From: Sphingobacterium bovisgrunnientis
GTDB lineage: Bacteria; Bacteroidota; Bacteroidia; Sphingobacteriales; Sphingobacteriaceae
Length of the DNA stretch: 64,000 nt
Reading direction: 5' to 3'
Assembly: GCF_009829085.1 (NCBI RefSeq)
Contig: NZ_WUQY01000001.1
Location: 124,001 to 188,000, forward strand
Positions 10,687 through 18,905 of the stretch are shown piece by piece. Below the pieces are notes generated by a model. The model had not been told where the DNA came from, searched no databases, and saw nothing but the letters and a program-made list of their open reading frames with translations. Position 1 is the stretch's first letter. The number at the start of each line of letters is the position of its first letter. Made by a program: the position numbers and the translations under genes.

Positions 10687-12309
10687 ATGAAACGATATAT
10701 TATACATTTTTTATTGTTAGGAAGTATTGGTTTAGGATCTTGTTCCAAATACTTTGAGGTCGATACGCGTGACATGTTGCTGGATGAAGACTATGTTAGT
10801 GAAACAAATGAGTTATATTCGGGATATATAGGTGTAGCATCAAAAATGCAGGCTATAGCAGATCAAACTATATTTCTTAGCGATTTAAGATCTGATTTAT
10901 TAGAACCTACACAGAATGCACCACAAGACCTTTGGGACATTTACAATTATAAAGAAGGTAAGGGAAATGAATTTGCAAATCCAAGTGGATATTATGACCT
11001 TATAATAAATGCAAACAATTATTTAAGCAAAGTTATAGCATATAAAAAATCCAATCCAAAAGCTATTGAAGATGCGGATTATAATGCTCTAGTTTCAGGA
11101 GCTATTCGATTTAAAGTGTGGACATATCTCACATTAGGAAAATTATATGGCAAGGTAGCTTATTTTGATAATCCCAATTTGACACTTTCGGACATTAGTA
11201 CACTTCCTGTCATTACATTAGATGAGTTAATTCCTAGGTTATTAAATTTAATGGAGATTGGAGTTGAGGGAATAAATGGCTTGTATGAGACCAATTGGGC
11301 AAACATTTTATTTCCAGGTATTCCTACCAATCAGCAGGATCTAGTGTGGAATATGATATGTCCTTCTCCATTACCCTTATTGATGGAATTGCAGCTTTGG
11401 GCAAAACAATATGATAAAGTTGTAATGAATGGTATGAACTTTATTTATGATAATGGAAGTTCAAGATATAAAATAAGTAGTGACGATTACAATGGGGAAT
11501 GGATACAAGTATTTACAAGAGATCCGATCACAAAAACCAGGGTGCTTATTAACATCGTGCCCTATGATTACGAGAGAAATCAAACAAATCGATTAATCAA
11601 GTACTTTTCAAATACTGCTCCATCAGTATATTATTTGAGACCTACAGAAGTAGCAATGGATCGGTATAGAAAACAAGTGCGTGCAGATGGACTTACCTTA
11701 GGTGATTTGTATCGTGGTGAAAATTATACTTATGCATTGCAAAACGGCGATTGGGTACTTCGTAAATATTCAAGAGACAGAGAGTCTGAGTCCGAAATAT
11801 ATAAAAATAATGTGCATGTTACTATCTATCGAGATGCTGATATTCATTTCTTCGTAATAGAAGCGCTCAACAATCTGGGAAAGTTTAAGGAAGCAGAGGC
11901 TTTATTAAATGATGGCATAAGTACATATCAAGATCTAAATGCTAACAATTTACAATACCCGTTTAACAATGAGGTTCAAACTACGCCTTTAAGGAGAAAT
12001 TGGGGAATTCGTCGTCGCGTAGCTATGGGGAATGTTTTTCCAAAAGAATTGTCTAAAGCAGATCTTAGAACACAACAGGATTCTACAGACTATAAAAAAG
12101 CATTGGATAGGCTAATTGTAGAAGAAACTATGTTAGAGAGTGCAGGCGAAGCAAAGGCGTATGCTGCGATGATACGGATAGCAAAGCGTTGGAATGATAA
12201 TTCAATATTAGCAGATGTGGTTTCAAAAAAATATGGAAGTCGCGAACAAGAAATTAGAAACCGACTTATGATTCCTGAAAATTGGTTTATCACATATCCT
12301 TTAGATTAA
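10687..12309 (+). CDS. SusD/RagB-family lipoprotein, second copy
   Basis: Lipoprotein (lipobox GLGSC, Cys19) of 540 residues, partner of the divergent SusC immediately upstream. Helical SusD-like segments include AIRFKVWTYLTLGKLYGKVAYF (residues about 138-159) and a C-terminal region with FFVIEALNNLGKFKEAEALL. It departs from canonical SusD in lacking the usual ending with LLPIP and QNPGY; it instead ends in RLMIPENWFITYPLD. This matches the divergence of its SusC partner. A strong hairpin terminator follows 23 bp after the stop, so the gene closes the transport operon. Confidence 0.88.
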   Translation: MKRYIIHFLLLGSIGLGSCSKYFEVDTRDMLLDEDYVSETNELYSGYIGVASKMQAIADQTIFLSDLRSDLLEPTQNAPQDLWDIYNYKEGKGNEFANPSGYYDLIINANNYLSKVIAYKKSNPKAIEDADYNALVSGAIRFKVWTYLTLGKLYGKVAYFDNPNLTLSDISTLPVITLDELIPRLLNLMEIGVEGINGLYETNWANILFPGIPTNQQDLVWNMICPSPLPLLMELQLWAKQYDKVVMNGMNFIYDNGSSRYKISSDDYNGEWIQVFTRDPITKTRVLINIVPYDYERNQTNRLIKYFSNTAPSVYYLRPTEVAMDRYRKQVRADGLTLGDLYRGENYTYALQNGDWVLRKYSRDRESESEIYKNNVHVTIYRDADIHFFVIEALNNLGKFKEAEALLNDGISTYQDLNANNLQYPFNNEVQTTPLRRNWGIRRRVAMGNVFPKELSKADLRTQQDSTDYKKALDRLIVEETMLESAGEAKAYAAMIRIAKRWNDNSILADVVSKKYGSREQEIRNRLMIPENWFITYPLD

Positions 12310-12331
12310 GGAAGTGTATGATATTTTATGG

Positions 12332-12362
12332 AAGGCATTTTCAATGAATTGAAAATGCCTTT
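12332..12362 (+). terminator. intrinsic terminator after second SusD
   Basis: Perfect 13-bp inverted repeat AAGGCATTTTCAA / TTGAAAATGCCTT with a TGAA loop and a short T run. It separates the SusCD/fasciclin operon from the GH105 gene, which therefore probably has its own promoter in 12363-12510; no clear TAnnTTTG box was found there. Confidence 0.85.
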
Positions 12363-12510
12363 TAGATATCTAAAAAGGATTACTTTGGAGGGTGTAAACA
12401 CTATTTAATTAGAGGCTAATAAGATTGAATTTCTAATTCTTTCATACATAAGTTCTAAATATCTAGTGTTGAATTTTAGGCTCTTTTTGAAATAATAAGA
12501 ATATATTTTA

Positions 12511-13665
12511 ATGCGATTACTACTATCAATTTTTATAAGTGTGATTTACATCCAGACTGTTTCTGGGCAGAAAGTCTATCAGCATTTTGCTGATTCTGAG
12601 ATGAAGAGGTTTCCAGAGGCATGGCAGTTGGATCATGGCAAAAGGCTTTACTTTGGCTATGGACAAGGTTTAGCCTGCTTAGCGATATTAAAAGTGTGGG
12701 AAGCAACGAATGACCAAAAGTATTTTGATTATGTAGAAAAATGGGCGGATACCATCATTAATTCAGATGGTAACATTCATTTATATAAATTAGAAACTTA
12801 CAATATTGATTATATCAATCCCGGAAAAATCTTATTCACGCTCTATGAAAAGACAAAGAAGGAAAAATATAAATTAGCTATTGAATCCCTGATGCAACAA
12901 TTAAAGGTGCATCCAAGAACTCATGAGGGCGCTTACTGGCATAAATTGATATATCCACATCAAATATGGTTAGATGGCGTCTATATGGCAGCTCCTTTTG
13001 TAGCGCAGTATGGTACATTTGTGGATAATACAAAATATTATGATGATGCAGTTAATCATGTCTTAGTGGCTGCCAAGAATACTTTTGATCCTAAATCAGG
13101 ATTATATTATCACGCTTGGGATGAAAGCAAAAATCAATTGTGGGCAAACAAAATTACTGGACATTCCCCTAATTTTTGGGGTAGGAGTATTGGTTGGTTT
13201 TATATGGCTATGGTTGATGTTTTAGATTACATCCCTGAAAATCATGATCGCCGAAAAGAAGTTATTAATCTTATTCAAAATTTAGCTACTACTTTACAGA
13301 AGTACCAAGATAAGGATGGTTTATGGTGGCAAGTACTTGATAAACCTGGTGCTCCTAAAAATTACCAAGAGGCCTCTGTAAACACTATGTTTTTATATGC
13401 TTACACTAAGTCTATGAATAAAGGATATATTTCTAGGAGTTATGAAAATATAACAAGTAGGTTATTGAAAGGAATTAACAACAAATTATTAATTAAGGAT
13501 GTTGGAAATACTCTTACATTGATTCATTGTAATGCTGTTGCTGGATTAGGAGGCAGTCCTTACCGAGATGGTAGTTATGAATATTATGTAAATGAACGTA
13601 TCCGAGCAAATGATGCAAAATCTAATGCTCCTTTCATCATGGCTTGTGTTGAAGCGAACCATTAA
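12511..13665 (+). CDS. glycoside hydrolase family 105 (unsaturated glycuronyl hydrolase)
   Basis: Likely removes the 4,5-unsaturated uronic acid left at the non-reducing end of oligosaccharides by polysaccharide lyases, as in the YteR/YesR unsaturated rhamnogalacturonyl hydrolases. The protein is 384 residues, family length, with an N-terminal signal peptide (cleavage near VSGQ), so it acts in the periplasm. Visible alpha6/alpha6-barrel motifs are FGYGQGLACLAILKVW, WLDGVYMAAPF, with Asp155 at the place of the family's catalytic acid, GRSIGWFYMAMVDVLD, and a C-terminal GLGGSPYRDGSYEYYVNE. It lies 200 bp after the SusCD terminator, and its presence suggests a pectin-like or other uronate-containing substrate for the locus. 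Linkage specificity is not readable. Confidence 0.88.
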   Translation: MRLLLSIFISVIYIQTVSGQKVYQHFADSEMKRFPEAWQLDHGKRLYFGYGQGLACLAILKVWEATNDQKYFDYVEKWADTIINSDGNIHLYKLETYNIDYINPGKILFTLYEKTKKEKYKLAIESLMQQLKVHPRTHEGAYWHKLIYPHQIWLDGVYMAAPFVAQYGTFVDNTKYYDDAVNHVLVAAKNTFDPKSGLYYHAWDESKNQLWANKITGHSPNFWGRSIGWFYMAMVDVLDYIPENHDRRKEVINLIQNLATTLQKYQDKDGLWWQVLDKPGAPKNYQEASVNTMFLYAYTKSMNKGYISRSYENITSRLLKGINNKLLIKDVGNTLTLIHCNAVAGLGGSPYRDGSYEYYVNERIRANDAKSNAPFIMACVEANH

Positions 13666-13666
13666 T

Positions 13667-13708
13667 AACAAATAGAAAAAGCTCCATCAGGAGCTATTTC
13701 TATTTGTT
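13667..13708. terminator. bidirectional terminator between GH105 and DUF4136 genes
   Basis: Long hairpin with arms AACAAATAG-(A-rich)-AGCTCC and GGAGCT-(ATTT)-CTATTTGTT and an ATCA loop. It sits between convergent genes and overlaps the last codons of the minus-strand gene. Confidence 0.8.
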
Positions 13709-14275
13709 AATCTTTAACGGATACTGCTTCATGATTCCCTGTATCAATTTTGGTAATCCGTTTATTGCTTTTTCTGGATTATCTACTTCGGTAGTTCCAC
13801 GTGCTTGCCAAATTACTGTTTTCTTATTGCGGTCTACCGCTTCCAAGATTAGATGACCATAGCGAATTCTTTCTTTGCCAACAGGATAAGATGGAGAATA
13901 AAAACCATAATAACCCCATGGACGATACCAGCCCCAAGGACCACCCCATCCAAAGCCATTGTGGTAGGATGAATAGACCATTCTACTTTTGTTGTTTACT
14001 ATTGCTACATAACGAAACAGTACATCAGGGTTTTCCTTTGTATACGTTAATCCTCTATCCTCGATTTCTTTATTTGCAGTGGTCATAATATTGTGCTTTG
14101 CAATATCATTACTGAAGTAATCTTTTGATAAAGAATCGACAGGCGGTAACCAACCGTATGTTTTATATTGCGTAAAATCTAAATTTTGAACGCGCGTTGT
14201 ATGATACCTGTTGGAAGAACAAGAAGCTAAGACCAACAGTACCAAAGCTGAAAATAATATACCAAAATTTTTCAT
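13700..14275 (-). CDS. DUF4136-family lipoprotein
   Basis: Predicted lipoprotein of 191 residues. I place the start at the ATG at 14275, which gives a proper signal peptide ending in VLASC (Cys19); an earlier in-frame Met at 14338 would add a non-signal extension. The DUF4136 pattern is seen in DFTQYKTYGWLPP near the N-terminus, then a GYYGFYSPSYPVGKERIRYG segment rich in Gly, Tyr and Trp, and LILEAVDRNKKTVIWQARGT near the C-terminus. Function of the family is unknown; members are envelope-anchored. It follows nadE by 63 bp on the same strand. Confidence 0.82.
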   Translation of the reverse strand: MKNFGILFSALVLLVLASCSSNRYHTTRVQNLDFTQYKTYGWLPPVDSLSKDYFSNDIAKHNIMTTANKEIEDRGLTYTKENPDVLFRYVAIVNNKSRMVYSSYHNGFGWGGPWGWYRPWGYYGFYSPSYPVGKERIRYGHLILEAVDRNKKTVIWQARGTTEVDNPEKAINGLPKLIQGIMKQYPLKINK

Positions 14276-14338
14276 AACTAAGCCAATTATATGCTGTTTG
14301 ACAGTTAGATAATAGAAAAGTTTAAAATATTTTTTCAA

Positions 14339-15127
14339 CTATTTCCATTCATCAGGAATTGCACATACAGGAATAGGTTGAATTTTGTGTTGCGCAGCTT
14401 TATGCATTCTATCAAATATTTTGAACACTTCTAAATCTCTGCCACTGTAGTCACTTTCGGTTTTTGTACCGTACTCTTTTTGTATTTTTTCTAATTCTGG
14501 ATAAGTAGCACCGATTTGTTGTTCATCAGTACGTTCAGCATCCCATAGACCGTCCGTTGGTATCGCATTTTTGATGCTTTCTGGCAAATCAAGTGCACGA
14601 GCTAATGCATACACTTCGGTCTTATAAAGATCAGCTATTGGAGAAAGATCTATGCCACCGTCACCATATTTGGTATAGAAACCAATACCAAAGTCTTCCA
14701 CTTTATTTCCTGTACCACATACTAATAGGGAATTGATTTGGCCATAATAGTAAAGAGACAACATACGTAAGCGTGATCTTGTATTTGCTAATGCTAAATC
14801 TCGATTAGGAATATCTTCTTGATTTGCATCAAAAATATTGGTTAATTCATCAAATGCAGAAGTCAAATCAAGATTAAATCCTCTTACATTCGAAAATTTT
14901 GATTTTAGATAATCGATATGCTCTGACGCACGGTCAACTTGATCGGCTTTTTGACGAATTGGCATTTGCAACACTAATACTTCTAAACCTGTCATCGCAC
15001 ACAGTGTCGAAACGACGCCAGAATCCACTCCACCAGATACACCTACTACAAATCCTTTTACTCTTGCTTGTTTCGCATAATCTTTTAGCCAGATTACAAT
15101 TCTATCTATAATTTTTTCTGCTTGCAT
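14339..15127 (-). CDS. nadE: NH3-dependent NAD+ synthetase
   Basis: Last step of NAD biosynthesis: deamido-NAD+ plus ATP and ammonia gives NAD+. The PP-loop motif SGGVDS is at residues 31-36, and the conserved GTGNKVEDFGIGFYTKYGDG segment with DLSPIADLYKTEV follows. At 262 residues there is no glutaminase (nitrilase) domain, so ammonia is the expected donor. The gene lies near gldB, a neighbourhood I recall from other Bacteroidota. A perfect hairpin ends only 19 nt upstream of the ATG, leaving little space for a separate promoter. Confidence 0.95.
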   Translation of the reverse strand: MQAEKIIDRIVIWLKDYAKQARVKGFVVGVSGGVDSGVVSTLCAMTGLEVLVLQMPIRQKADQVDRASEHIDYLKSKFSNVRGFNLDLTSAFDELTNIFDANQEDIPNRDLALANTRSRLRMLSLYYYGQINSLLVCGTGNKVEDFGIGFYTKYGDGGIDLSPIADLYKTEVYALARALDLPESIKNAIPTDGLWDAERTDEQQIGATYPELEKIQKEYGTKTESDYSGRDLEVFKIFDRMHKAAQHKIQPIPVCAIPDEWK

Positions 15128-15146
15128 ATTAGGAATCTTTTAAAAT

Positions 15147-15197
15147 AAAACGAGGTTAATACGAATTTAAAGATAGAATTCGTATTAACCTCGTTTT
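15147..15197. terminator. long perfect hairpin between barrel protein and nadE
   Basis: Perfect 21-bp arms AAAACGAGGTTAATACGAATT and its complement around a 9-nt loop, with flanking A and T runs. It follows the stop of the outer-membrane barrel gene on the minus strand and ends 19 nt before the nadE start codon. Confidence 0.85.
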
Positions 15198-15220
15198 TAA
15201 TGTAATTTTTATAGAATCTT

Positions 15221-15874
15221 TTAAAAGAAAAGACCAAAATTAAGTGCTACATATGAAGTTTTTGGTTTTCCTTCTTTGATTGCTCTCGTAAATCCATTAT
15301 TAAATGTCAAACCTGTCATTAAACCTAAGTTATCACTTAATTTCCACTCTTTACCGCCACCGATTTGTAGACCTAAACGGAATAAATCATCGCCATCGAT
15401 TGATTGTTTCTTGTCCGCACCAGCCAGTTTTTCTTTTCCAGAAACTTTAAATCCAGTCGTGAAACCAAACTGACCATAAAATCTACCTGTTTCATCTTCA
15501 ACAGATTTCAATTTAATAGTCAAAGGGATTTCTACATACTGCAAACGAATTTTATCTCTATCTACACCTGTACTAGGAAAATCTACCTTCGAAGCAATAG
15601 AATTGATTAATAAACCAGTAGAGAAATAGTAATTATCAGCAAATCCCAAATCTGCAACTAATCCATATGAAAAACCTGCTTTAGCACTTGCTTCATAATC
15701 ATCATCATAACGCAACCAACCGATATTTGGATTTATCGAAAGACCTAAACGGAAGTTTTTATCTTCAGAAGTGTTTTGAGTACGTGTGTAGTAATCTTGC
15801 GCATTAACTTTCGTAGTGAATAATAGAGCTAATGCCACTAATGCCGCAAATGTAGTTTTTGTAAAATTTAGCAT
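15221..15874 (-). CDS. outer-membrane beta-barrel protein (PorT-like)
   Basis: A 217-residue secreted protein with a signal peptide cleaved near KVNAQ. It then alternates short beta strands with Gly/Asp turns (FRLGLSINPNIGWLRY, LGLQIGGGKEWKL) and ends in GLFF, a typical barrel C-terminus with final Phe. The pattern of conserved strands and YVEIPLTIKLK matches the outer-membrane beta-barrel family that includes PorT-like proteins. It is a small barrel (about 8-10 strands) of unknown role. It is divergent from gldB, with only 47 bp between the start codons, so their promoters overlap or face each other. Confidence 0.8.
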   Translation of the reverse strand: MLNFTKTTFAALVALALLFTTKVNAQDYYTRTQNTSEDKNFRLGLSINPNIGWLRYDDDYEASAKAGFSYGLVADLGFADNYYFSTGLLINSIASKVDFPSTGVDRDKIRLQYVEIPLTIKLKSVEDETGRFYGQFGFTTGFKVSGKEKLAGADKKQSIDGDDLFRLGLQIGGGKEWKLSDNLGLMTGLTFNNGFTRAIKEGKPKTSYVALNFGLFF

Positions 15875-15921
15875 ACTTATATTATTAGTTTTAAATTTAT
15901 GGTCTTAACTTCGTTGTACTG

Positions 15922-16959
15922 ATGAAACTCAAACCACTACAAAAGTATTTCTTTTTTTTAATAGTTACTATAGTATCTTGTCGTGAAACAACTACAATAA
16001 ATCGACATGATGTAGGACACATTGAGGTAGACATTCATATCGAGCGATTTGATAAGGAACTTGCTAGCCTCAAATTGGAAGATATTTCCAAAATGAACAA
16101 CCAATGGCAACAAAAGTATGGTTCGTTTTACACGAATTATATGCAAGATATGTTGCAGATTGGTCATCCCCAAGACTCTTCACGAATTAAGGAAAGTTTA
16201 GCCCAAATACTAAAACAAAAAGATTTTATTGATTTAAATAAGGCTGTTGCTAAAGTTTACCCTGCTTTGGATAGACAAGAGAAGGAATTGTCAAAAGCTT
16301 TTAAATATATTAAGCACTATTTTCCAACTTATGATATACCTCGGATAATATCGTATGTGAGTGGCTTTGCTTTTCAGACACCACTAGGTGATAATTATAT
16401 AGGTATTGGTTTGGATATGTTCTTGGGGGCTGATTCGGAATTTTATCCAGCGCTTGTGCAGTCTATCCCTTTGTACATTTCTATACGATTTACACCCGAA
16501 AATATTACACCTCGGGTTATAGAAGCCATATTGCGCGAAGAACTTTATCCGCATCCTGAAAATACACAAAATACATTGCAACATATGATCTACAATGGTA
16601 AGATATTGTATGGGATGGATATTATGCTAGAAAATGTCTCGGATGATTTAAAAATTGGGTACACTAAGGAGCAGATACAATGGGCTCAAAAATACCAAAG
16701 CGATATATGGACTTGGTTTCTACAAGAAAACCTGTTGTACAGTACCGATATGTTGCGTATTCAAAAATACTTTACTGAAGCACCCTTTACACCAGAACTG
16801 GGGGAGAAGAATGAATCTGCACCAAAACTTGGATCGTATATGGGCTGGATGATGGTTCGCAAATTTATGGATAGAAATCCTTCGCTGTCGTTGACCGATT
16901 TATTCGCAATCGAAGATGCGCAGGAAATTTTGGAAGGTTCGAAATATAAAGGAAAATAA
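15922..16959 (+). CDS. gldB: gliding motility lipoprotein GldB
   Basis: Lipoprotein with lipobox IVSC (Cys20), 345 residues, as expected for GldB. Family signs are the opening VDIHIERFDKELASL after the linker, GLDMFLGADSEFYP in the middle (about residues 160-175), and SYMGWMMVRKFMDRNPSLSLTDL near the end. GldB is one of the Gld lipoproteins required for gliding in Flavobacterium, but homologues occur in many non-gliding Bacteroidota, so motility should not be assumed. No gldC follows; the next gene is convergent and separated by a strong hairpin. Confidence 0.88.
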   Translation: MKLKPLQKYFFFLIVTIVSCRETTTINRHDVGHIEVDIHIERFDKELASLKLEDISKMNNQWQQKYGSFYTNYMQDMLQIGHPQDSSRIKESLAQILKQKDFIDLNKAVAKVYPALDRQEKELSKAFKYIKHYFPTYDIPRIISYVSGFAFQTPLGDNYIGIGLDMFLGADSEFYPALVQSIPLYISIRFTPENITPRVIEAILREELYPHPENTQNTLQHMIYNGKILYGMDIMLENVSDDLKIGYTKEQIQWAQKYQSDIWTWFLQENLLYSTDMLRIQKYFTEAPFTPELGEKNESAPKLGSYMGWMMVRKFMDRNPSLSLTDLFAIEDAQEILEGSKYKGK

Positions 16960-16991
16960 AAATGGTCAATCTTTTAAGATTGACCATTTTT
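16958..16991. terminator. bidirectional terminator gldB / FKBP gene
   Basis: Perfect 16-bp arms AAAAATGGTCAATCTT / AAGATTGACCATTTTT around a TT loop, starting inside the gldB stop codon and ending just before the stop of the convergent gene. Confidence 0.9.
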
Positions 16992-16992
16992 A

Positions 16993-17586
16993 TTATTGGA
17001 CATCATCTTTGATGTCTATCACTTCGATTTCAAAAAACAGTGGAGAATTAGCTGGAATAGAACCCCTGCTTGTATTCCCATATGCATAATAAGACGGTGT
17101 AATTATTCGTATAATGCTTCCTTTTTTTAACCCTCGAGCTGTTAAGCCGCCAAATTCTGATGCCCCTATACTTTTTGGTATAAAACTAAAATACCAAGCA
17201 GGTATTAGTTGATCTAGCTTACTTACTAATGGCTCTGATTTATCTAAATTTGAATCAAAAACGATATTATTGGAAATTAATTTTCCTGTATATCGCACTG
17301 TTATTGTTGGTATTTGAACAGTCTTAACTGTTTGCCCATAATTATTAACGACATCTATAGTTTTGTATTCATAACTATTATCATCACCTTGCTCTACCAC
17401 CTCATACCAAATACCTGTCTCATCATTTGAGTAAACCATATTTGGATAATTTGTGTTGGCGTATGATTTTATAATAGGCTTTTCAGTTTCGAATTGAGCA
17501 ATAGGGTCAAACATTTCTTCCTTTGCACATGAAAGAAATAAGAATGAGAGTATTGTAAGGTAAAATATTGGTCTTAAAAAATTCAT
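16993..17586 (-). CDS. FKBP-type peptidyl-prolyl isomerase-like lipoprotein
   Basis: Lipoprotein (Cys20 after LSFLFLSC) of 197 residues with a C-terminal FKBP fold. The domain shows TVRYTGKLISNNIVFDSN, an IPAWYF segment at the position of the conserved Trp region, then LKKGSIIRIITPSYYAYG and IPANSPLFFEIEVIDI. An insertion (SFIPKSIGASEFGGLTARG) precedes the KKG turn. It probably acts as an envelope chaperone or isomerase and resembles GldI-type FKBP lipoproteins of gliding Bacteroidota. The adjacent upstream gene is a more diverged paralogue. The start codon lies 14 nt after a terminator-like hairpin. Confidence 0.85.
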   Translation of the reverse strand: MNFLRPIFYLTILSFLFLSCAKEEMFDPIAQFETEKPIIKSYANTNYPNMVYSNDETGIWYEVVEQGDDNSYEYKTIDVVNNYGQTVKTVQIPTITVRYTGKLISNNIVFDSNLDKSEPLVSKLDQLIPAWYFSFIPKSIGASEFGGLTARGLKKGSIIRIITPSYYAYGNTSRGSIPANSPLFFEIEVIDIKDDVQ

Positions 17587-17600
17587 GCTTCTAAATTAAT

Positions 17601-17638
17601 AAAAAAGAGATAAAATAGTAATGTTTTATCTCTTTTTT
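17601..17638. terminator. A/T-flanked hairpin between the two FKBP-like genes
   Basis: Perfect 15-bp arms AAAAAAGAGATAAAA / TTTTATCTCTTTTTT around an 8-nt loop. It follows the stop of the upstream FKBP-like gene on the minus strand and ends 14 nt before the ATG of the next. Confidence 0.85.
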
Positions 17639-17647
17639 ATTGTTTTG

Positions 17648-18316
17648 TTACTGAATATCTAAAATTTCAAATTCATATACTAAAGGGGCGTTAGCAGGGA
17701 TGTTTTTCGAAGTTAAGCCCTGAACTCCATAGGCATATATAGAAGGAACTATCACTCTAATTTTAGTACCTTTTTTTACACCATCTTTAGTTAATCCAAC
17801 ATAATTAATGTCCTGACCATTTACTTTATATTTAGCTGGAAATAAAGCTACAACCCAAGCTGACGTAAAAATATTATTGCTATTCGATAAAGACAAATTA
17901 TAATTTGATCCTTCAAGATCCGATAAAACAGGCGTTTCGCTTGTCAATAGATTTACTTTATACTTCAATTTCCAAGTTGGGTATAAAACACCATTTTGAC
18001 TAGCGTTCAATTTGTATTCATAAGAATTATCCGTTGCTGGAGAAATAATTTCATACCAAATACCTCTTTTTACACTTTTTTCTAAATACTGAAAATAGTG
18101 TTTGGTTGTATCTTCAATAGCGTTAGCTCCGAAATTATTACTTACGTACGCTTCAATAATTGATTTTTGTGCAGTGAATAAAGAATCTTGTTTTCTTTCC
18201 TCTTTTTTTGCGGCCTCTATTTGTTCTTCATAATTGAAATCATCGGATTTATTACAAGAAGTGAATGTCGTTGCTAATAATGCAAATGCAGTAAGTAAGC
18301 CTAATAAGTTTTTCAT
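17648..18316 (-). CDS. degenerate FKBP-like lipoprotein
   Basis: Lipoprotein of 222 residues starting at the ATG at 18316, which yields a signal peptide with Cys21 (TTFTSC). After a charged coiled stretch (EEQIEAAKKEERKQDS) it aligns by pattern with the neighbouring FKBP protein: RGIWYEIISPATDNSYEYKL, a Trp segment FTSAWVVALFP, VKKGTKIRVIVPSIYAYG, and IPANAPLVYEFEILDI. The strand that should read YTGKL..G..FDSS is LKYKVNLLTSETPVL, so key active-site residues seem to be lost. Tandem duplication with loss of isomerase activity is my inference. The cellular role is unknown. Confidence 0.8.
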   Translation of the reverse strand: MKNLLGLLTAFALLATTFTSCNKSDDFNYEEQIEAAKKEERKQDSLFTAQKSIIEAYVSNNFGANAIEDTTKHYFQYLEKSVKRGIWYEIISPATDNSYEYKLNASQNGVLYPTWKLKYKVNLLTSETPVLSDLEGSNYNLSLSNSNNIFTSAWVVALFPAKYKVNGQDINYVGLTKDGVKKGTKIRVIVPSIYAYGVQGLTSKNIPANAPLVYEFEILDIQ

Positions 18317-18399
18317 AAGAATATTAAAATAGTTTATAGGTATAAAACGCCTCATAAGGACATTTTGCTACAAAGAAATTAAAATATTTTTCTTTTTCA

Positions 18400-18888
18400 C
18401 TATTTATTTTTGAAAGTTTCGACGATAGCGTCTAATAAATCATTAAGTTGCTGCGGATTAAGAAGGCCATTATGCCTAAAGATTGGCTGATATTGTTTGT
18501 CTAATAACACCCATGATGGGTATGAAATTTTGTTGCTGCCATTCAATACAAAAACCAATTCATGTGTCCCAATGTTGATACCAGTAGGCTTGTACACGTA
18601 CTCTTTGTTTTGAAATTTGATTTTGTCTTTGCTTTCAGCATCAAAATCTACAAAATAAAAAAGATCAGACTTTTGTTTAAAGTTCTCGTTTCTTTGGATT
18701 TGATGATGTTGCATAGCGCAGTATTGACACCAATCTGTAGAAAGTAAAACTAAGATAGGTTTAGGCTGTTTCGCCATCATACTATCTATTTGTTCAATTT
18801 TAGTTGGTAAAATTTGTGCATGACTTAATTGCCATGCACAAATGAATAATATAACTATAAGAAACCGACTTAAATATCTTGTTCCCAT
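18400..18888 (-). CDS. periplasmic thioredoxin-fold protein
   Basis: A 162-residue secreted protein with a signal peptide (cleavage near LSHAQ). The thioredoxin active site is TDWCQYC with Cys54 and Cys57, and a cis-Pro context appears in ISYPSWVLLD. The fold continues with RHNGLLNPQQLNDLLDAI. The WCxYC spacing resembles DUF255/thioredoxin-like reductants rather than classical WCGPC. It follows the TonB-dependent receptor by 17 bp on the same strand, so it is likely cotranscribed and could keep cysteines of that receptor or a metal-binding partner reduced. The substrate is unknown. Confidence 0.85.
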   Translation of the reverse strand: MGTRYLSRFLIVILFICAWQLSHAQILPTKIEQIDSMMAKQPKPILVLLSTDWCQYCAMQHHQIQRNENFKQKSDLFYFVDFDAESKDKIKFQNKEYVYKPTGINIGTHELVFVLNGSNKISYPSWVLLDKQYQPIFRHNGLLNPQQLNDLLDAIVETFKNK

Positions 18889-18905
18889 AATTCTGTGTTT
18901 TTTTT

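Noticed and set aside
12363..12510. Promoter or small gene before the GH105 gene
   Set aside because: No TAnnTTTG box with suitable spacing and no convincing small open frame were found.
13700..14338. Longer start for the DUF4136 protein at 14338
   Set aside because: The extra 21 residues would bury the signal peptide and lipobox; the ATG at 14275 gives a normal lipoprotein start.
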